Positions 50,081 through 54,585 of a stretch of 54,585 nucleotides of DNA are shown here, piece after piece; within the stretch, counting starts at the first letter, position 1, and each line of letters begins with the position of its first letter. The stretch is from the NCBI GenBank assembly GCA_045654245.1, contig JAZOMX010000005.1, positions 1-54,585 on the forward strand, in the 5' to 3' direction. Made by a program: the position numbers and the translations under genes. The notes under the pieces are model-generated. The model saw only the letters and a program-made list of their open reading frames with translations, was not told the DNA's origin and searched no databases. Origin of the DNA: UBA10677 sp045654245. Its GTDB lineage: Bacteria > Bacillota > Clostridia > Christensenellales > Pumilibacteraceae.

Positions 50081-50506
50081 TTACTTTTCCAAACTCTTCA
50101 AGCACTCGTCAAAATCAGTATTGCCGTCGCCGATATAAGCGTTCCAGCGTTCTTCACTCCAGATTTCAACTCTGTCGTATGCGCCGATAGTAACGATATT
50201 CTTGGTTATGCCTGCAAGTCTAATCAAACTAGGGCTTAACAACACTCTACCTTGTTTGTCCTCTTCAAGAACTTCCGCACTCGAGGCGATAAATCTTTTC
50301 GCTCTCGTTTTCTCTGACGAAGTAAGGTCGTTGCCGTCAAAGTTAGAAGAAAAAATTTCGTCCGCCTTTTCCTTGGTAAACACGAATAAACATCCGTCCG
50401 AACCACGCGTAATTACGGGAGTTTCGCCCAACGCGTCTTTTAACTTTGCAGGTATTCTAATTCTACCCTTTTCGTCTATTTGATGATGATACTCACCTGT
50501 AAACAT
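50081..50506 (-). CDS. mraZ: Transcriptional regulator MraZ
   Basis: A 141-aa protein with two SpoVT/AbrB-type DNA-binding halves (MFTGEYHHQIDEKGRIRIPAKLKDAL near the N-terminus; EVLEEDKQGRVLLSPSLIRLAGITKNIVTIGAYDRVEIW in the second). MraZ binds repeats upstream of its own operon and controls the dcw genes. The start is the ATG after gggaggtg; a frame extension to 50569 runs through the promoter and is rejected. Candidate binding boxes lie right over its -35. Confidence 0.96.
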   Translation of the reverse strand: MFTGEYHHQIDEKGRIRIPAKLKDALGETPVITRGSDGCLFVFTKEKADEIFSSNFDGNDLTSSEKTRAKRFIASSAEVLEEDKQGRVLLSPSLIRLAGITKNIVTIGAYDRVEIWSEERWNAYIGDGNTDFDECLKSLEK

Positions 50507-50540
50507 AGTTAGGCACCTCCCTTTGTGGTATTTCACAGAT

Positions 50541-50569
50541 AGTATAGCACATATTTTTGCACTTTGCAA
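50541..50569 (-). promoter_or_regulatory. mraZ operon promoter
   Basis: On the minus strand TTGCAA (50569-50564), 17-nt spacer, TATACT (50546-50541) preceded by TGC, an extended -10. The -35 lies within the AAAGTG box array. Confidence 0.75.
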
Positions 50570-50586
50570 CCACTTTTGACCACTTT
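50560..50586 (-). promoter_or_regulatory. Candidate MraZ operator: three AAAGTG boxes
   Basis: On the minus strand AAAGTG occurs at 50586-50581, 50576-50571 and 50565-50560, spaced 10 and 11 bp (one helical turn). The first two extend to AAAGTGGT. Weaker copies (AGTGGTTA or AAAGTGGG) occur further upstream at about 50619-50626, 50640-50647 and 50662-50670. This resembles MraZ boxes described for Mollicutes. Confidence 0.7.
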
Positions 50587-50689
50587 ATTAAAATTTTTTG
50601 AAAATTTTTCTATTTTTTAACCACTTATCATACTCAAATAACCACTAAAGCCTATTCTTAACCCCACTTTTGAGAGGAAAAGAAAAAAC

Positions 50690-50718
50690 TTCCACCCTAA
50701 ATTTTAGGATAGAAGTTT
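50690..50718 (-). terminator. Intrinsic terminator of the metallophosphoesterase gene
   Basis: On the minus strand aaacttc/gaagttt with inner cctaaa/tttagg pairing, then a T6 run, 24 nt after the stop. Confidence 0.8.
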
Positions 50719-50741
50719 GCTAATTTATATTTTTTCTTTGT

Positions 50742-51440
50742 TTAATCGAAGATTTTTACGGGAATATTTCCTATTTGGTCGCACGAAGTTAGATAATAAT
50801 TTACACCATCAATCGTAACTATGGATTTACTTCTTGCGTTCTTTCCGTGGATATGCCCGTAAACTACGGCGTCAACGGAAAATTCTTTCATTAGGTCCGT
50901 AAACGGCGTTCTTTCAAAACGGGAATTAAATGGCGGAAAGTGCATCATAGCAATTACCTTATCTCCCTCTTTGCGACTTTTTTGCATTTCTTCAAGCGAG
51001 AGGCGAAGTCTTATTACCTCACGGTCGTAAATCTTTTTGTCAGCATCAGTAAAGGTTTTACCCTCAGGCGTAGTCCAACCTCTCGAACCACAAATAAGAT
51101 AATCGTTTATTCTTATGCAATCGTTTTGAACGGCGTACATACCATACGGCAAAACCGAACGAAGAACTGAAATCGAGTGCCACCAGTAATCGTGGTTGCC
51201 TTTGATTATCACTTTTTTACCGGGGAAAGACGCCAAATAGTCTAGGTCAGGGATAACGTTTTCGAGCGTCATTGCCCAACTCGTGTCGCCGGCAATTAGT
51301 ACCAAATCGTCCTCGCCGATATTTTTCGTCCAAAAATCGGAAATGACTTGCAAATAATTATTCCAAACCTCGCCGAATATATCCATAGGTTTGGGATTGT
51401 TTATCGATAAATGGAAATCGCTTATTGCAAAAACTTTCAT
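50742..51440 (-). CDS. Calcineurin-like metallophosphoesterase
   Basis: A 232-aa protein with the full set of metallophosphoesterase motifs: ISDFHLS (residues 6-12), AGDTSW, KGNHDYWW, MHFPPF and YGHIHG. It belongs to the group of stand-alone cytoplasmic Ser/Thr-phosphatase-like proteins common in Clostridia whose substrate is unknown. The ATG is exactly 6 nt after a TATAAT box with no ribosome binding site, so it is probably translated from a leaderless mRNA. It is monocistronic, with its own promoter and terminator. Confidence 0.9.
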   Translation of the reverse strand: MKVFAISDFHLSINNPKPMDIFGEVWNNYLQVISDFWTKNIGEDDLVLIAGDTSWAMTLENVIPDLDYLASFPGKKVIIKGNHDYWWHSISVLRSVLPYGMYAVQNDCIRINDYLICGSRGWTTPEGKTFTDADKKIYDREVIRLRLSLEEMQKSRKEGDKVIAMMHFPPFNSRFERTPFTDLMKEFSVDAVVYGHIHGKNARSKSIVTIDGVNYYLTSCDQIGNIPVKIFD

Positions 51441-51446
51441 ACTTTC

Positions 51447-51475
51447 ATTATAGCAAAAAAGCAGGCAATAAGCAA
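51447..51475 (-). promoter_or_regulatory. Sigma-A promoter abutting the metallophosphoesterase start
   Basis: On the minus strand TTGCTT (51475-51470), 17-nt spacer, TATAAT (51452-51447), then gaaagt and ATG. Confidence 0.8.
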
Positions 51476-51492
51476 TCGTTTACGCTTATTTT

Positions 51493-52101
51493 CTACTCGT
51501 TTATAGGAAAAACGGGCAAAGAAAATACCGCTTGGCATTGTCTCGTAGCGTAACTTTCGCACTCGGGATATCTGCAATAGCCGTAAGTTGGCACTAATAT
51601 CTCAACTGGCGCTACCACCCTTATTATTTGCACAATGCACGCTGACACCGTTACCGACGCTTGGTCGGCATTAAACGAGCCCACGCTACTTCTCACGAAC
51701 GAAGTTACCTCCACGCTATACGGCACGAGCGACTCACTCGGCGCAGAAAGGACTACGTCTCGCTCGGTAACCACGTTACCACTCGCCCAGCCCGAAACGC
51801 CGTTCGCCGTTTCATAATACACCGAAACGAGAGTATTTATCGTAAGGCTTATTCTGTTCTTTCCGTCCGTGAGCGGGGATACGACGAGATTACTTACCGA
51901 TACTTCATCAGTAGAACGAAGCCGAATAAAATTATACGGCGCGCCCATAACGGAAAAATTTGTAAGTGGAATCTCTAGTCTAATATTTGAAAATCGCACT
52001 ATACACCCGTCAAATACTTTTTTCGTTTGAATACATACCCTTTCACATAATCCGTTTAACGGATTGCCATCAATTCTTCCCGCGCGTATTGTATTTTCCA
52101 T
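51493..52101 (-). CDS. Uncharacterised clostridial protein, candidate spore-associated
   Basis: A 202-aa protein without TM or signal peptide. Near the N-terminus it has LCERVCIQTKKVFDGCI. The middle is strand-rich (ISLTINTLVSVYYETANG, DVVLSAPSESLVPYSVEVTSFV). A C-terminal block IVQIIRVVAPVEILVPTYGYCRYPECES ends with further Cys. Similar Cys-bearing proteins occur in spore-forming Clostridia, but I cannot name a function. Its ribosome binding site gggagg is the 3' arm of the engB terminator hairpin, with a 7-nt T-rich spacer to ATG, the same arrangement as at spoIVA. This supports, but does not prove, a sporulation link. Confidence 0.65.
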   Translation of the reverse strand: MENTIRAGRIDGNPLNGLCERVCIQTKKVFDGCIVRFSNIRLEIPLTNFSVMGAPYNFIRLRSTDEVSVSNLVVSPLTDGKNRISLTINTLVSVYYETANGVSGWASGNVVTERDVVLSAPSESLVPYSVEVTSFVRSSVGSFNADQASVTVSACIVQIIRVVAPVEILVPTYGYCRYPECESYATRQCQAVFSLPVFPINE

Positions 52102-52108
52102 TAAAAAA

Positions 52109-52144
52109 CCTCCCGTAGCATCTCTTTCATACTATTACGGGAGG
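52109..52144 (-). terminator. engB terminator hairpin containing the ribosome binding site of the next gene
   Basis: On the minus strand CCTCCCGTA (52144-52136) pairs perfectly with TACGGGAGG (52117-52109), with an 18-nt loop and TTTTTTA leading directly to ATG 52101. Confidence 0.85.
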
Positions 52145-52154
52145 CAATTTTTTG

Positions 52155-52775
52155 TTACTCTTCGCTCTCATAAATTTGTGGTTGAGCAAGTACCGATTCA
52201 ATCCGCGCGCATACTTTTTCTCTACCGTAGCCTGCAACCGATACGGGAATTATATTATCCCGTCCTATTTTAAGCGTAGTTGCTATCGTTTGGATATTTC
52301 TACCCATTTCGGCTTTACTTAACTTGTCGCACTTCGTCGCAATCACGGTAAAAGGCATTGTATAATAATAAAGATATTCCACCATACGCTTATCCAGTTC
52401 AGTTGGAGCGTGACGGCTATCAACCAAAACGAAAGTGTGCCGTAGATTAGCCGAGCATTGTAAGTACCCTTCAATCAATGCGCCCCACTCTTCTTTTATC
52501 TTTTTACCAGCCTGTGCGTATCCATAACCGGGCAAGTCAACGAGACGAAACTCACCTTGGTTAAAGTCAAAGATATTAACCAGTCTAGTTCTACCCGGCG
52601 TTGACGAGGTCTTGGCAAGTTTTGAACGCGAGGCAAGCATATTTATAAAGGTGGATTTTCCCACGTTAGACCTACCAACTACGCAAATTTCGGGGATTTT
52701 GCATCCCTCGGCGTACTCGGAATATTTGTTTGCTTGAGCAAAACTAGTTATAAATTGTGAATTTTTAATTTGCAT
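52155..52775 (-). CDS. engB: Ribosome biogenesis GTP-binding protein EngB (YsxC)
   Basis: A 206-aa TRAFAC GTPase needed for 50S assembly. G1 is GRSNVGKSTFINML, G2 SSTPGRTRLVNIF, G3 DLPGYGYAQ, G4 TKCDKL and G5 VSVAGYG; length is typical. It starts 3 bp after the lon stop, and the lon-engB order is the common Firmicutes arrangement. Its terminator doubles as the ribosome binding site hairpin of the next gene. Confidence 0.96.
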   Translation of the reverse strand: MQIKNSQFITSFAQANKYSEYAEGCKIPEICVVGRSNVGKSTFINMLASRSKLAKTSSTPGRTRLVNIFDFNQGEFRLVDLPGYGYAQAGKKIKEEWGALIEGYLQCSANLRHTFVLVDSRHAPTELDKRMVEYLYYYTMPFTVIATKCDKLSKAEMGRNIQTIATTLKIGRDNIIPVSVAGYGREKVCARIESVLAQPQIYESEE

Positions 52776-52778
52776 TTA

Positions 52779-54585
52779 TTACTTTACGAGCGCAAGGTCA
52801 AAGACTTCGTCAATTTTGCTTACCGTCACTATTTTCACGGCGCGCTTTACTTCTTGCGGTATATTTACTATATCTTTTTCGTTTTCTTTGGGAATAATAA
52901 GCGTTTTTACACCACTACGGAAAGCGGCGAGCGATTTTTCTTTTAGTCCGCCGATTGCCAAAACTTTACCAAGCAAGGTTACCTCGCCCGTCATAGCAAC
53001 GCTTTTGCTTACTTTCTTACCAGACAAACAAGATAGTATTGCCGTCGATAGCGTTATGCCGGCGCTTGGACCATCTTTGGGCGTTGCGCCCTCGGGGATA
53101 TGAATATGGAGGTCGTATTTAGTGAATTTTTCAGCGGGAATTCCATAAACCTCGCCTCTACTCCTCACTAACGATAACGCCGTTTTTGCCGACTCTTTCA
53201 TAACGTCGCCCATATTTCCAGTAAGCGTAATATCACCCTTTCCGTCAGGAATTAGCGCAACCTCAATATCTAAAGTTACTCCACCAACGCTAGTCCAAGC
53301 AAGTCCCGTTGCTAGTCCAACGCTATCTTCTTCCTTTGCTACCTCTTCACGATATTTCTTTGCTCCGAGATAATCTTTTAGGTCGGCACGCTTAACTACG
53401 AATTTCTTATCAGTCTCACCGTCACGAACGATTTTTACAGCAATCTTTCTAATCACCGTTGCGATTTGGCGTTCAAGGTTTCTAACACCGCTCTCTTTGG
53501 TGTATCCCGAAATGATTTCCGCCATTACTTTGTCGGAAATCTCCACGCTACCTTCCTTCATACCGTTAGCCTTCATTTGCTTGGGGAACAAATATCTTTT
53601 TGCAATCTGCAACTTTTCTTCGTCCGTATAGCCACTAAGTTCAATAACTTCCATTCTATCAAGAAGGGGCGTAGGTATCGTATCAAGCGTATTTGCCGTA
53701 CAAACGAACATAGTTTTGGATAGGTCGTACGGGATTTCTAGATAGTGGTCCTTAAACTCGGAGTTTTGATTTGGGTCTAAAACTTCGAGCATAGCGCTCG
53801 CCGGGTCTCCCCTAAAGTCGCTAGACATTTTGTCGATTTCATCTAGTAGGAAAACGGGATTATTTACGCCAGCCGTTTTCATACCTGCTAAAATTCTACC
53901 GGGCATAGCGCCGATATAAGTTCTTCTGTGTCCTCTAATTTCCGCCTCGTCACGAACTCCACCAAGCGACATTTGAACTAGTTTTCTGTCCGACGCTCTT
54001 GCAATCGACGAAACGATAGAGGTTTTACCTACTCCAGGAGGTCCTACGAAACAGAGGATTGCACCTTTTAGGTTTCCACTCAATTTATGAACGGCAAGAT
54101 ATTCAATTATGCGTTCTTTTACTTTCTCTAATCCGTAATGGTCCTCGTCAAGCGTTTCTTCCGCTTTTTTAAGGTTAATCTCGTCTTGCGTACTCTCATT
54201 CCACGGCAAGTCTAACATCCACTCAAGATAAGTACGAATTACGCCTGCTTCGGGAGAGTTTGGCGCCATTTTGTCCATACGAGCAAGTTCTTTTTCGAGT
54301 TTTTCTTGTGCATAATCGGGGATTTTCTTTTCCTCCGCTTGCTTTCTAAAACGCTCGGTCTCTTCTTCGTCATCACCTAGTTCGCTATGAATTGCTTTGA
54401 TTTGTTCTCTCAAATAGTATTCTTTTTGATTTTTATCAACGGCATCACGAACCTTAAGTGCAATTCGTTTCTCCACTTCTAAAATCTCACAAAGCGAAAC
54501 GATTTTAGTAAAAATCTTCTCTAATTGACCGTAAAGCGAGGGAATTTCCAAAAGTTCTTGACGCTCGGTATCTTTGTCAAACGCA
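52779..54585 (-). CDS. lon: ATP-dependent protease Lon, 5' end beyond the window
   Basis: The reading frame stays open to the right edge, so only the last ~601 residues of a ~780-residue protein are seen. Missing are most of the N-terminal substrate-binding domain and the start. Present are the end of the N-domain (QELLEIPSLYGQLEKI), the coiled coil (QKEYYLREQIKAIHSELG), the AAA+ module (Walker A GPPGVGKTS, Walker B VFLLDEIDKM, HRRTYIGAMPGRI), and the protease domain with catalytic Ser in KDGPSAGITL and Lys in GGLKEKSLAAFRSG. It is co-transcribed with engB. Confidence 0.97.
   Translation of the reverse strand, partial: AFDKDTERQELLEIPSLYGQLEKIFTKIVSLCEILEVEKRIALKVRDAVDKNQKEYYLREQIKAIHSELGDDEEETERFRKQAEEKKIPDYAQEKLEKELARMDKMAPNSPEAGVIRTYLEWMLDLPWNESTQDEINLKKAEETLDEDHYGLEKVKERIIEYLAVHKLSGNLKGAILCFVGPPGVGKTSIVSSIARASDRKLVQMSLGGVRDEAEIRGHRRTYIGAMPGRILAGMKTAGVNNPVFLLDEIDKMSSDFRGDPASAMLEVLDPNQNSEFKDHYLEIPYDLSKTMFVCTANTLDTIPTPLLDRMEVIELSGYTDEEKLQIAKRYLFPKQMKANGMKEGSVEISDKVMAEIISGYTKESGVRNLERQIATVIRKIAVKIVRDGETDKKFVVKRADLKDYLGAKKYREEVAKEEDSVGLATGLAWTSVGGVTLDIEVALIPDGKGDITLTGNMGDVMKESAKTALSLVRSRGEVYGIPAEKFTKYDLHIHIPEGATPKDGPSAGITLSTAILSCLSGKKVSKSVAMTGEVTLLGKVLAIGGLKEKSLAAFRSGVKTLIIPKENEKDIVNIPQEVKRAVKIVTVSKIDEVFDLALVK

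Overview
The window looks like a chromosomal segment of an uncultured, endospore-forming member of the Clostridia. The DNA is AT-rich. It carries sigE, sigG, spoIIGA, spoIVA, a SpoVD-type PBP and ymxH, and the murE product has the DNPR motif of the meso-diaminopimelate type. A Christensenellales-like lineage is possible, but that is only a guess. No phage, insertion sequence or CRISPR array was seen. Most protein genes lie on the minus strand.

Layout. 1-900: tRNA-Leu, tRNA-Gly and tRNA-Lys, followed by a decayed copy of the tRNA-Lys 3' half with its terminator. 900-11000: carbohydrate genes (parallel beta-helix protein, AraC regulator, FGGY kinase, fucose-isomerase-like protein, KDG kinase) with a CPA2 antiporter, an ABC-2 exporter and tRNA-Val between them. 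11100-13900: azlCD, rdgB, a YfcE-type phosphodiesterase and six tRNAs. 14000-25100: spoIVA, plsY, der, a membrane protein, a cyclophilin, feoAB, nrdR, ymxH, sigG (inverted), sigE and spoIIGA. 25200-36450: a glycyl radical enzyme with no visible activase, ftsZ-ftsA-ftsQ, murA, and two large coiled-coil proteins of unknown function. 36700-41800: serC-serA, two membrane proteins, and thiT under a TPP riboswitch. 41700-54585: ftsW, murD, mraY, murE, spoVD, an ftsL-like gene, rsmH, mraZ, a metallophosphoesterase, an unknown protein that may be spore-linked, engB, and lon running off the right edge.

The division and cell-wall cluster is split into two blocks (mraZ...ftsW and murA-ftsQAZ). murF, murG, murC and murB are absent from both. 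The block order ftsZ / spoIIGA-sigE / sigG / ymxH / nrdR keeps the usual clostridial synteny, but sigG is flipped.

The most interesting patterns are regulatory. (1) Three genes (spoIVA and two of unknown function) have their Shine-Dalgarno inside the 3' arm of the upstream operon's intrinsic terminator, always with a 7-nt spacer, nearly all T, before ATG. (2) At least four genes (der, spoIIGA, a membrane protein, a metallophosphoesterase) have ATG exactly 6 nt after a -10 box and no Shine-Dalgarno, which suggests leaderless mRNAs. (3) mraZ is preceded by repeated AAAGTGG-type boxes overlapping its -35. (4) Two tandem terminators lie just upstream of spoVD-murE-mraY-murD-ftsW. Start codons were moved from the longest ORF wherever a ribosome binding site or promoter argued for it.
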